Source of the DNA: DASQPR01 sp035263025 | GTDB taxonomy: Bacteria > Actinomycetota > Actinomycetes > Mycobacteriales > Micromonosporaceae | Direction: 5' to 3' | Assembly (NCBI GenBank): GCA_035263025.1 | Contig: DATFRR010000169.1 | Span: forward strand, 1-64,000 | DNA: 64,000 nt | Part shown: piece after piece, positions 49,489 through 56,965 of the stretch | Numbering within the stretch: position 1 is the stretch's first letter | How the letters are laid out: every line of letters starts with the position of its first letter | Notes under the pieces: model-generated | Database searches by the model: none | Told to the model about the DNA's origin: nothing | Seen by the model: only the letters and a program-made list of their open reading frames with translations | Position numbers and translations under genes: made by a program

Positions 49489-49803
49489 CTACGGGTGGCT
49501 GTGGCTGGGTTTGCTGGTCGGAGAGTGTCCGTTGTTCGGATGCGTACGGGTCGGTGACGGTGACGGGCTGGACGTTGGACTCGGGTTGCCCGTCCCGCTC
49601 GTCGACGTGCCGTTCGGCGATGGGGTTGCGGAAGCGTGCGGCGAGGAAACCGGCCGTTGGGTGCCAACGTTCGGTTTGTCGGGCTTGGCGTGCAACGGTA
49701 ATCCCGGCAGTGACGACGTGCCGCCACCGATCAGGGTCGCGACGATCCCGATGAGTAGCAGGAGCGTCACGACGCCAAGCCCGGCACTGGCGGCAATGAG
49801 CAC
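49489..49803 (-). CDS. small membrane protein with Pro/Ser/Thr-rich tail, partner of the synthase; N-terminus uncertain
   Basis: From GTG 49803 the frame encodes 104 residues: one membrane helix (VVTLLLLIGIVATLIGG) and a tail rich in Pro, Ser, Thr and His. It ends three bases before the synthase start, so the two are coupled. The same frame stays open to 49917 and reads RWVRRDDEGGGTLEPGRGRH, then TIFADPAGRRRRVLIAA, a natural cytosolic N-terminus for such proteins. That stretch has no ATG, GTG or TTG and begins right after a TGA. Either a rare start is used or the 5' end is damaged by a small indel. Confidence 0.6.
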   Translation of the reverse strand: MLIAASAGLGVVTLLLLIGIVATLIGGGTSSLPGLPLHAKPDKPNVGTQRPVSSPHASATPSPNGTSTSGTGNPSPTSSPSPSPTRTHPNNGHSPTSKPSHSHP

Positions 49804-50140
49804 CCGGCGGCGCCGGCCGGCGGGATCAGCGAAGATCGTCGCGGCCGCGGAGCGGGCGTGTCTGCCCCGTCCGGGTTCCAGCGTCCCACCACCCTCGTCG
49901 TCTCGCCTGACCCAGCGTCACCGGGCACGCCGGGTGCCGAGTTCGCCGGGCGACGCCGCTACGGACCCCGCCCGGGCGGCGCGGTACATCACCGCCGCCT
50001 ATCCAAGCACAGCGACCACCGCACGGCGAGCACCAGTTGTGCGGCCGTCGACCCGTGCGCGACTTCGTCGACGTGCGGTGTCGACGAAGCTACGAAATGT
50101 GATCGTCACGCCTGCGTATAGCACGACAGAATGTCGGTTC
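49804..50140. other. 337-bp spacer between divergent genes
   Basis: The first 114 bases (49804-49917) look like a lost N-terminal extension of the minus-strand small membrane protein. The rest, up to the kinase start at 50141, contains no recognisable gene; a plus-strand frame running through it is Arg/Pro/Ala-rich and shows no family resemblance. Confidence 0.5.
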
Positions 50141-51310
50141 ATGAGCGCTCTGGAACGCGGCGATGTGTCGCCGATGTGGCTCGGCTCGGTGCTTCGTGCC
50201 GCTGGCGCGCGGATCGGAGGTATCCGGCGGTTGTCCGTCGAGGACACCGGTGCGTTCAACTCGCAGACCGTACGCCTGCGTATCGTCTGGGACGCCGACG
50301 CACCGCAGGTCGCGCCGACGTCGGTCATCCTGAAGCGCCCGACCGAGGCGGAGTGGTCGATCGCGGGCGGCCGCGACGAGGTGACCTTTTACGAACTCGT
50401 ACGTTCGCTAGCGGATCACCCGCCTGGCATCGTGCCGTGCTATGCAGCCGAGATCGATCCGGTGACAGGTGGCTCGTTCGTGCTTTTGACGGATGTAGGC
50501 GCCACGCACGTCGCGCCCGTCACCCGGGACGACTCGATCCACCTGGACGGCGTACCCGCGGATGAGCACCTGGACGCGATTGTGGACACGCTTGCCGGGA
50601 TCCACGCGTACTGGTGGGGTCGTACGCCGCCGGACGGGATGATCACCGGTCATTGGAGCGCGGACGATGCGCGGTTCGACGCATACCTTACCCGTCGCAG
50701 CGCGGCCTGGAATCGAGTGCGGACCGCGCACGCCGAGCTGCTCGGTCCAGAGCTGATCGCGTTCTATGACCGGCTGCTCGCCCGACTACCGCATTACTGG
50801 ACGCGGTTTCTACGCACGCGAATGTCCGGTCGGCGCGACCTCACGATGATCCACGGCGATGCGTACGCCAGCAACTTCCTCGTGCCGAGGTCCGGCATCG
50901 GCGCGACATACCTGCTCGACTGGCAGTCGCCGACCTTCGACATCGGGGCACTGGATCTGGCCAATCTGTGCGCCACGTTCTGGACCCGTACGCAGCGGCG
51001 CGAGCACGATCGGGAGCATCGGGTGCTCGCGCGCTATCACCATGGTCTGCTGGCCGGCGGCGTCCGCGGCTACGACATGGCGACGCTGTACGACGACTAC
51101 CGGCGCGCATTGATCTCGTGGGTGCTGGTACCGGTGCAAGACGCCGGCGACGGATCGGCTGCCTCGTATTGGCGGCCGAAGATGGGCTGCCTCGTGGCGG
51201 CCTACCAGGACTGGGACTGCGATCGGTGGATAGCGACGCGCGGTTGGCTGCCGGACGTTCGCTCGGATTCCGATGCATCAACGGCCACGGCGTCCGACGA
51301 TCGCCGATAA
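50141..51310 (+). CDS. aminoglycoside-phosphotransferase-fold (CHK/EcKinase-like) kinase
   Basis: The 389-residue protein has the small-molecule kinase fold. The N-lobe shows SVEDTGAFNSQTVRLRIVW and SVILKRPTEAEW with the ATP-binding Lys. The catalytic loop is MIHGDAYASNFLV (Asp and Asn), and LLDWQSPTFDIGALDLANL supplies the metal-binding Asp. It resembles ecdysteroid-kinase-like/CHK proteins; the alcohol substrate is unknown. ATG 50141 fits the domain start. The TMEM175-type gene begins eight bases after its stop, so the two may be co-transcribed. Confidence 0.82.
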   Translation: MSALERGDVSPMWLGSVLRAAGARIGGIRRLSVEDTGAFNSQTVRLRIVWDADAPQVAPTSVILKRPTEAEWSIAGGRDEVTFYELVRSLADHPPGIVPCYAAEIDPVTGGSFVLLTDVGATHVAPVTRDDSIHLDGVPADEHLDAIVDTLAGIHAYWWGRTPPDGMITGHWSADDARFDAYLTRRSAAWNRVRTAHAELLGPELIAFYDRLLARLPHYWTRFLRTRMSGRRDLTMIHGDAYASNFLVPRSGIGATYLLDWQSPTFDIGALDLANLCATFWTRTQRREHDREHRVLARYHHGLLAGGVRGYDMATLYDDYRRALISWVLVPVQDAGDGSAASYWRPKMGCLVAAYQDWDCDRWIATRGWLPDVRSDSDASTATASDDRR

Positions 51311-51318
51311 TCGACTCG

Positions 51319-51933
51319 ATGAATGACACCGGCCGCACCGAAACCTTCAGCGACGGCGTCATGGCCATCGCCATCACCCTGCTTGTTCTCGATCTGGCCG
51401 TGCCCTCGCGGGCGGCGTTGGGCGACAAGTCGCTGGCTCACGCGCTCGGCCATGAATGGCCGCAGTTCGCCGCCTACGTGACGAGCTTCCTCGTGATCGG
51501 CATCATCTGGGTGAACCATCACACGACGTTTCGACTGATCCGAAGCGTCGACCGCATGATGCTGTTCCTCAATCTGTTGTTGCTGCTGTTCATCGCGGCA
51601 ATCCCGTTCACGACATCGCTGATCGCCGAATACCTGACCGCGGGCGGCCGCGACGCGCGTACCGCGGCGATCGTCTACTCCGTGGTGATGCTGGCGATGT
51701 CGGTTAGTTTCGGCGCGCTATTCGTCTATGTCGTACGACACCCGGCGCTGCTCGAGCCGGAGGTGGATCCGACCGTGCTGCGCGCCTCGATCCGGCGGTT
51801 CACGTTGATCGGCCTGGCCCTCTACGCGGCGACCGTCATCGTCGCGTTGTTCAGCGCGCCGGCCTGTCTTGTGCTGCATTTCCTGATCGCGCTCTACTAC
51901 TGCTTCGAACAGATCCGCATCCGCTCCGCCTGA
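51319..51933 (+). CDS. TMEM175/DUF1211-type potassium channel subunit
   Basis: The 204-residue protein has six predicted helices and begins with the family signature: RTETFSDGVMAIAITLLVLDL, containing the FSDG motif that lines the pore in helix 1. The second helix region has GIIWVNHHTTFRLI, also typical. Bacterial TMEM175 proteins form homotetrameric, K-selective, pH-independent channels. It follows the CHK-type kinase gene after eight bases. Whether the two act together is unknown. Confidence 0.92.
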   Translation: MNDTGRTETFSDGVMAIAITLLVLDLAVPSRAALGDKSLAHALGHEWPQFAAYVTSFLVIGIIWVNHHTTFRLIRSVDRMMLFLNLLLLLFIAAIPFTTSLIAEYLTAGGRDARTAAIVYSVVMLAMSVSFGALFVYVVRHPALLEPEVDPTVLRASIRRFTLIGLALYAATVIVALFSAPACLVLHFLIALYYCFEQIRIRSA

Positions 51934-52053
51934 CGGGCGTTGCCGGCCCGAGTGTCTGCCGCGCCCCAACGGAGCCACGAGGGAGGCTACGGCAGAAGCT
52001 TGCACACGGGACCGCGCCGGCGGCACAACGCATCCGTACCGCCGAGAGTCTTA

Positions 52054-52584
52054 ATGGATGTGAGAGAGCGCAACGCGCGCAGCGAGTTCGAGGCTTTCGC
52101 GACCGCCGAGATCGACGGTTTGCTGCGTTATGCGGTGATGCTGACCGGCGACCGGGAACTCGCTCGCGACCTGGTCCAGGACGTGATGCTCAAGGCCTTC
52201 GCGCAGTGGGGCCGGGTCGGTAGCGCGGATCAGCCACGGCTCTACGTACGCAAGATGGTGACCCACGCGTTCCTGTCGTGGCGCCGGCGTCGCTCGGTTC
52301 GCAGCGTGGTGTTCGACCGAGACGGCGTGCCAAGCGTCGGATCGATCGCGGACCACGCGTCGGCGGTCGTCGACCACGACGACGTGTGGCGGCGACTGTC
52401 GAGGCTGCCGCGCCAGCAGCGGGTCGTCCTCGTGTTGCGCTACTACGAGCGCCTGACGGACAACGAAATCGCTGCGGTGCTCGGCTGTTCGGCGGGCACC
52501 GTCCGCGGCTACGCCTCGAGGGCGTTGGCCACGCTACGGCTCGATCTCGCTCCCGACCCGCGACTAACCGTGGAGACGTCATGA
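52054..52584 (+). CDS. ECF sigma factor, SigE family
   Basis: The 176-residue protein has sigma region 2 (FEAFATAEIDGLLRYAVMLTGDRELARDLVQDVMLKAF) with YVRKMVTHAFLSWRRRRS, and region 4 (LSRLPRQQRVVLVLRYYERLTDNEIAAVLGCSAGTVRGYASRALATLR). It is of the SigE-like actinobacterial group. The stop overlaps the ATG of the next gene (ATGA), so it is translationally coupled with its presumed membrane partner. No clear Shine-Dalgarno precedes ATG 52054, and no typical ECF promoter could be assigned in the 120-base spacer. Confidence 0.92.
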   Translation: MDVRERNARSEFEAFATAEIDGLLRYAVMLTGDRELARDLVQDVMLKAFAQWGRVGSADQPRLYVRKMVTHAFLSWRRRRSVRSVVFDRDGVPSVGSIADHASAVVDHDDVWRRLSRLPRQQRVVLVLRYYERLTDNEIAAVLGCSAGTVRGYASRALATLRLDLAPDPRLTVETS

Positions 52585-53909
52585 ACGCCGAACAGATGCT
52601 GAGCGACACGTTCGTTCGCCACGAATACCTGGCACCAGACGCCGCCGCCGTGCTGGCCGATATCCACGAGCATCTCGACACTCGGCCGCGCCGTCGGATC
52701 TCGACACTCGTCGCCGCGGTCGCCGCCGCCGTTGCGGTGGCTGGGACGGCAATCGCTGCGACGATATTCCTCGGTCCCGCCGCGCCGCCGCCGTCCGATC
52801 GGCCGACCCCGGCGTACGTCACGACCGCCGACGATCGGGTCAGCCAGTTCGGTGTGCCGGTCGGCGGGCGCTTTGTCGATCGGAACCACGGATTCGTGGT
52901 CCTCGAGCGGTGTCCGTACTCATACCGCACCCCGCTCGCAGTCGGTGATCCACGCTATGGCGTGCCGTGTACGGATGTGCTCGAGGCGACGTCCGACGGC
53001 GGCAAGACGTACCACGAGCGAGCGCTGCCGACCACGCGGATGGCGTCGATCGACTTGTACGTGTTCGACGTGAGCCACCTGGCGATCGTCCAGCAGGGCG
53101 TGACCGTCGCGTTCGGCAACCACGAGGTGAACCCGCCCGCTGCTAGGTGGATCAGTGCGGACGGCGGCGTGACGTGGACGCCGGTCGACGTGCAACCCGG
53201 TGCCGCGATCACCGAGATCCCGGCCGGCGCGCAGATCATCAGACTGGGCAACAACGGCGACCGGCCGGCCGTGCTGACGCCGGACGGAGTCTCGCACCCG
53301 CTCACGCAGTCCGTTGTCGCGACGGCGGAACTGGCGGCGGACCGTGGGACGGTGACCGCGGCCGGCGGCATGTATTTCCTCACCTCGGACGCCGATCCCC
53401 GTTACCCAGGAACGAACGGCGATCTCTGGATCAGCCGCGACGACGGGCGTACGTGGCAGAAAGCGCACCTGCCGGCCGGTGCCACGAACCCGACCGTGCT
53501 GGGCTTCGACGGCCACTGGTTGTACGCGCAAGCCGCGGCCGGTTCCGGCAGCATGACGTGCAGTCCGGGCATCCCGACTTCCTGTCAACTGCCCGCGATC
53601 TCGACGCTGACGGTGGCGTCCAACGACGGTGGGCGTACGTGGCAGGAGATGCAGCTGCCACCGAACCACGACGCGTCGTACGCATTCGTGGGTGTCGCGC
53701 CATCCGGTGGACTCATCTACGACGACGGTTCACAACTGTGGCATGCCAACGGCGCCGGCCACTTCGTGCGCATGACCGAGGCGACCAAGACGCAGTATCT
53801 TTTGGGCCTCGGTCCCGCCATGGTGGCCATCCGGGTGGCTGACGACGGCGCCATCACGCTCGCCACGTCGACGGACGGCGCGCACTGGGCGAACGCCACG
53901 ATCCGGTAG
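52581..53909 (+). CDS. membrane sensor/anti-sigma-like protein with Asp-box (BNR) repeats
   Basis: The 442-residue protein has a short cytosolic N-terminus (residues 1-40, HEYLAPDAAAVLADIHEHL) and one membrane helix (41-64). The large outer domain contains five Asp-box-like turns: SDGGKTY (138-144), SADGGVTW (192-199), SRDDGRTW (285-292), SNDGGRTW (347-354) and STDGAHW (430-436). These mark a sialidase-type beta-propeller. Sialidase catalytic residues are not apparent, so ligand binding is more likely than hydrolysis. Coupling to the ECF sigma gene suggests an anti-sigma or sensor role, but the N-terminus lacks the zinc-binding anti-sigma motif. Confidence 0.8.
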   Translation: MNAEQMLSDTFVRHEYLAPDAAAVLADIHEHLDTRPRRRISTLVAAVAAAVAVAGTAIAATIFLGPAAPPPSDRPTPAYVTTADDRVSQFGVPVGGRFVDRNHGFVVLERCPYSYRTPLAVGDPRYGVPCTDVLEATSDGGKTYHERALPTTRMASIDLYVFDVSHLAIVQQGVTVAFGNHEVNPPAARWISADGGVTWTPVDVQPGAAITEIPAGAQIIRLGNNGDRPAVLTPDGVSHPLTQSVVATAELAADRGTVTAAGGMYFLTSDADPRYPGTNGDLWISRDDGRTWQKAHLPAGATNPTVLGFDGHWLYAQAAAGSGSMTCSPGIPTSCQLPAISTLTVASNDGGRTWQEMQLPPNHDASYAFVGVAPSGGLIYDDGSQLWHANGAGHFVRMTEATKTQYLLGLGPAMVAIRVADDGAITLATSTDGAHWANATIR

Positions 53910-53988
53910 CCAAGTTTCTCGGGCGATTTCCCGCGTTCTCACGAACCGGATGATGCACGGCGTGAGGATGGGTAGCGGGGGCGATCGC

Positions 53989-55347
53989 ATGAGCGACTAC
54001 GACGTCATCATCATCGGCGGCGGGTCGCCGGGCGAGCATTGCGCCGGCGAACTCGCGGACGGCGGCCTGCGCGTCGCGCTGGTCGAACGCGAACTGGTCG
54101 GCGGATCGTGCTCGTATTACGCGTGCGTTCCGTCCAAGACGTTGCTGCGGCCGGGAGAGGCGGTACATGAGGCCCGCGAGGCCGCGGCCACCGCACACCT
54201 CGACGTGGCGGCCGCACTCGCCTGGCGCGACTTCATGGTCTCGGACTATTCCGATGCCGGCCAGGAACGCTGGCTCGCGAGCAACGGCATCGACCTGTTA
54301 CGCGGCAGCGGCAAGCTCGCCGGGCCGGGCGCGGTAGACGTCGACGGCGTACGCCACACCGCCCGACACGTCGTCGTGGCAACCGGCTCGGATCCGGTCA
54401 TCCCACCCGTACCCGGGCTGCGCGACCTCGACGGCGTATGGACGAATCGCGAAGTGACGAGCATGACGGCGGTGCCGCGTCGGCTCCTGATCCTGGGTGG
54501 CGGCCCGGCCGGCGTCGAGATGGCTCAGGCGATCCGACGGCTCGGCGGCGAGGTCGCGATCGTCGAAGCCGCAGCGCACCTGCTGCCACGCGAGCCAGAG
54601 CCACTAGGCACGGCGCTCGGTGACGTGTTGCGGGCCGAGGGCATCGAGCTTGCGCTGGGCGTACACGCGACCCAGGCGCGACGCGACGGCGACGACTATG
54701 TGCTCGTTCTCGACAGCGGTGCCGAGTTGCGTGGCGACCGTCTACTTGTCTGCACCGGCCGGCTCCTCCGGGTCGACGGAATCGGCCTGGAGTCGGTTGG
54801 CGTGACACCCGACGAGCGTGGCATTCCCGTGGACGCACACCTGCGCGCCGGCGAGCGGCTGTGGGCGATCGGCGACGTCACCGGCGTACGGCTGCTCACC
54901 CACGTCGGGAAGTATCAAGGCGACGTGGTAGCCGCGAACATTCTCGGCGAGTCGCGCGAGGCCAACTACGAGGCCGTACCGGATGTCGTCTACACCGATC
55001 CGCAAGCGGCCGCCGTTGGTGCGAGCGACGATCGGTTCAGCGCCACCGTACGGGTAGCCGAGCTCGCGAAGACCGAAACGTATACCCGTGCGTACGCCGA
55101 ATCCAACGGATTCATGACTCTGCTCTCCGACGGCGAGCGGCTGACCGGCGCGTACGCCCTCGGACCCGAGGCCGGGGAATGGCTGCAGCAAGCCACGGTG
55201 GCGATCCGCGCCCAGGTGCCCTTGCACGTGTTGCGCGACGTGATCCAGCCGTTCCCGACGTTCTCGGAGATCTACGTCGGTGCGCTGAAGGCGCTTCTCA
55301 GACAGATCACGGCAGCGCGTGCGCCGGCGTCGGCCGGGTCGCGATGA
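53989..55347 (+). CDS. FAD/NAD(P)-dependent disulfide oxidoreductase (dihydrolipoamide dehydrogenase/MerA-like)
   Basis: The 452-residue protein has an FAD Rossmann site (YDVIIIGGGSPGEHCAG) and a redox disulfide Cys41/Cys46 in GGSCSYYACVPSKTLL. The NAD(P) Rossmann site is LLILGGGPAGVEMAQAI, and a C-terminal dimer domain follows. In the C-terminal active-site motif, usually HPTxSE, the His is replaced by Phe (PFPTFSEIYVGALKALL). The enzyme may therefore act on quinones or another acceptor rather than lipoamide. It could start at ATG 53989 (preferred, typical MSDYDV) or upstream. Confidence 0.9.
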   Translation: MSDYDVIIIGGGSPGEHCAGELADGGLRVALVERELVGGSCSYYACVPSKTLLRPGEAVHEAREAAATAHLDVAAALAWRDFMVSDYSDAGQERWLASNGIDLLRGSGKLAGPGAVDVDGVRHTARHVVVATGSDPVIPPVPGLRDLDGVWTNREVTSMTAVPRRLLILGGGPAGVEMAQAIRRLGGEVAIVEAAAHLLPREPEPLGTALGDVLRAEGIELALGVHATQARRDGDDYVLVLDSGAELRGDRLLVCTGRLLRVDGIGLESVGVTPDERGIPVDAHLRAGERLWAIGDVTGVRLLTHVGKYQGDVVAANILGESREANYEAVPDVVYTDPQAAAVGASDDRFSATVRVAELAKTETYTRAYAESNGFMTLLSDGERLTGAYALGPEAGEWLQQATVAIRAQVPLHVLRDVIQPFPTFSEIYVGALKALLRQITAARAPASAGSR

Positions 55348-55431
55348 CGCCCTGCCGGATCGCGATGGCTGCGCACGGCTGGATCGCGATGACGACGCCG
55401 GCCGGCTAGCCGCAAGCGGGGAATCGCGATG
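55337..55431. repeat. dispersed short repeat: four GG(A/G)TCGCGATG-type copies after a stop codon
   Basis: Copies lie at 55337-55346 (containing the TGA stop of the flavoenzyme), 55357-55367, 55381-55391 and 55421-55431, spaced 20, 24 and 40 bases. The core TCGCGATG is constant. A similar core follows the LLM gene stop at 31221-31260. Confidence 0.6.
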
Positions 55432-55493
55432 GACGGCCCGCCCATCAGTGACTGTGCGCTGTTGTCGGACTGCCGCCCCGCGGCTCTTGTCAG

Positions 55494-55599
55494 TGCGGCG
55501 AGATGATCGGGAACTTTCCGCAGGCGTTCAGCCACATCGGGCTCGTCAACGCGGCCTGGGGCCATCACCGAGGCCGGCCACCGCGCCGACAGTGCATAG
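55494..55599 (+). pseudogene. decayed C-terminal remnant of a GH15-type gene
   Basis: From 55494 the frame reads CGEMIGNFPQAFSHIGLVNA, closely similar to the end of the intact GH15 protein of this window (EQLGNFPQALTHLALINAA). After the next codons for Ala and Trp the frame breaks. Removing one G at 55557-55561 restores AITEAGHRADSA followed by a TAG at 55597-55599. Nothing upstream of 55494 continues the match. It is therefore the last 35 or so codons of a lost GH15 gene that was not simply copied from 37123-38982, because its sequence differs. Confidence 0.6.
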
Positions 55600-55651
55600 C
55601 GTCGACAGGTGCATAGCGTCGACAGGTGCATAGCGTCGACGGTGCACAGCG
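55592..55651. repeat. 17-bp tandem repeat, about 3.5 copies
   Basis: The unit GTGCATAGCGTCGACAG occurs exactly at 55592-55608 and 55609-55625. It then occurs as a 16-base variant (55626-55641) and a partial copy GTGCACAGCG (55642-55651). Each full unit contains the palindrome GTCGAC. The first copy begins within the end of the GH15 remnant. Confidence 0.85.
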
Positions 55652-55681
55652 CCGGTTGTGGGCCAACTCCGCGTACAAGCC

Positions 55682-55715
55682 TTGAGCAATAGATAGCGGG
55701 TATGTATTCTCGCTA
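55682..55715 (+). promoter_or_regulatory. padR promoter with embedded dyad, likely leaderless
   Basis: TTGAGC (55682-55687) and TATTCT (55705-55710) are 17 bases apart, and the padR ATG (55719) begins eight bases after the -10. Transcription should therefore start at or within a couple of bases of the ATG; no Shine-Dalgarno is present. Over the -10 lies a dyad TAGCG (55694-55698) / CGCTA (55711-55715) with further matched pairs inside. This is the expected place for PadR autorepression. Confidence 0.6.
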
Positions 55716-55718
55716 CCT

Positions 55719-56237
55719 ATGAAGGAAGTCGTCCTCGCTCTGCTACACGGTGGTGGCGCGCACGGCTACGAGGTGAAACAGACCCTCGACGGGACGTTCG
55801 GTGAGGTCTTGCCGGCGATGAACGCCGGGCAGATTTACACCACCTTGGCTCGGCTGACCCGAGACGAGTTGGTCACCACCGAGCCGGTCGACGGTGATGC
55901 CCGAGGCAAACGCGTCTACCGGCTGACCGCGGCCGGCCAGGCGCTGCTTGCGGAGTGGGTGGCGCGGCCGGTGCCAGGCATGCGGCTCAAGAGCGAGTTC
56001 TTGATGAAGCTCGTCGCGGTGGCGACGGCACGGCTGGCCGACCCCGGCCGCCTCATCGACGACCAACGTCACGAATACCTGCAGTCGTTGCGCGACCTGG
56101 ATGGCCTGCTGCAGTCCGGTCGGCCTGGTTCGACCGCGCGGCTGCTCGTGGAGGGCTCCATCCTGCACGTGCGGGCCGACCTGGAATGGCTCGACCTCAT
56201 CGAGTCGCGTCTGCTCGAGGAAGGGAAGATCGCATGA
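55719..56237 (+). CDS. PadR-family transcriptional regulator
   Basis: The 172-residue protein has the PadR winged helix (VVLALLHGGGAHGYEVKQTLDGTFG, MNAGQIYTTLARLTRDELVTTEPV, wing KRVYRLTAAGQALLAEWV). A C-terminal helical dimer domain follows (DDQRHEYLQSLRDLDGLLQ, HVRADLEWLDLIESRLLEEG). The stop overlaps the ATG of the ABC ATPase gene. PadR proteins next to ABC exporters usually repress them and respond to a transported compound. ATG 55719 is adjacent to the promoter. Confidence 0.93.
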   Translation: MKEVVLALLHGGGAHGYEVKQTLDGTFGEVLPAMNAGQIYTTLARLTRDELVTTEPVDGDARGKRVYRLTAAGQALLAEWVARPVPGMRLKSEFLMKLVAVATARLADPGRLIDDQRHEYLQSLRDLDGLLQSGRPGSTARLLVEGSILHVRADLEWLDLIESRLLEEGKIA

Positions 56238-56965
56238 CGCCGGTACTGGAGGCGCGAGCACTGGCAAAGACGTACGTGTCTGGCGGTGCGCACGTGCGTG
56301 CCCTGGACGGCGTCGACATGACCGTGGAACGCGGCGAGTTCGTCGCGATCATGGGGCCGAGCGGATGCGGCAAGTCCACATTGCTCAACCTGCTGGCCGG
56401 GTTCGACCGGCCGTCGACCGGCGAAGTGTGGCTCGGCGGCCAGCGGATCGACGGGCTCAGCGAGGCCGCGCTCGCGCGGCTGCGGCGGCGGCGGATCGGC
56501 TTCGTGTTCCAGTTCTTCAACCTGCTGCCAACGTTGTCGGTCCGGGAAAACGTGGAGTTGCCGCTGCTGCTGGCCGGCAAGCATCGCCGCGCCGCGCGCC
56601 GGACCGCAAGCATTCTGCTCGACGAGCTGGGCATCGCCGAGCGGCGCAACACCGCACCCGCCTTGCTGTCCGGCGGACAGCAACAGCGGGTGGCGCTCGC
56701 GCGCGCGATGGCCAACTCACCGGACGTCGTGTTGGCCGACGAACCGACCGGCAACCTCGACTCGGATGCGACTCGCGCGGTCATGGAGTTGCTTGGACGG
56801 GCCCGTGGGCGCGGCCAGACCCTGTTGCTCGTCACGCACGACGCTCGGGTCGCCGCGGCCGCGGACCGCATCGTCCGGCTCCGGGACGGTCGAATCGTCG
56901 CGGACGGGCGGCTCGAGCCGGCCCGAAGCGTTCCCGACCTGCTCGACCTCGGCGGGGACACATGA
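56234..56965 (+). CDS. MacB/LolD-type ABC transporter ATPase
   Basis: The 243-residue ATPase has Walker A GPSGCGKST (41-49), the family-typical RRRRIGFVFQFFNLLPTLSVRENVELPL, signature LSGGQQQRVALARAMA, Walker B VVLADEPTGNLDSD and VTHDARVAAAADRI. It belongs to the MacB/LolD/FtsE branch, whose members act with FtsX-type permeases in extrusion or mechanotransmission. It overlaps both neighbours by four bases (ATGA). It is the second gene of the PadR operon. Confidence 0.95.
   Translation: MTPVLEARALAKTYVSGGAHVRALDGVDMTVERGEFVAIMGPSGCGKSTLLNLLAGFDRPSTGEVWLGGQRIDGLSEAALARLRRRRIGFVFQFFNLLPTLSVRENVELPLLLAGKHRRAARRTASILLDELGIAERRNTAPALLSGGQQQRVALARAMANSPDVVLADEPTGNLDSDATRAVMELLGRARGRGQTLLLVTHDARVAAAADRIVRLRDGRIVADGRLEPARSVPDLLDLGGDT

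Larger units (their letters stand above)
55348..55718. other. 371-bp gene-poor patch with repeats and a gene remnant
   Basis: This region has no intact gene. It holds the TCGCGATG repeats, a frameshifted fragment of a GH15 gene end, a 17-bp tandem repeat and the padR promoter, each listed separately. The mix suggests a site of past deletion or recombination. Confidence 0.6.

Noticed and set aside
55592..55651. 17-bp repeats considered as a CRISPR array
   Set aside because: The units are contiguous without spacers, too short, and no cas genes are present.
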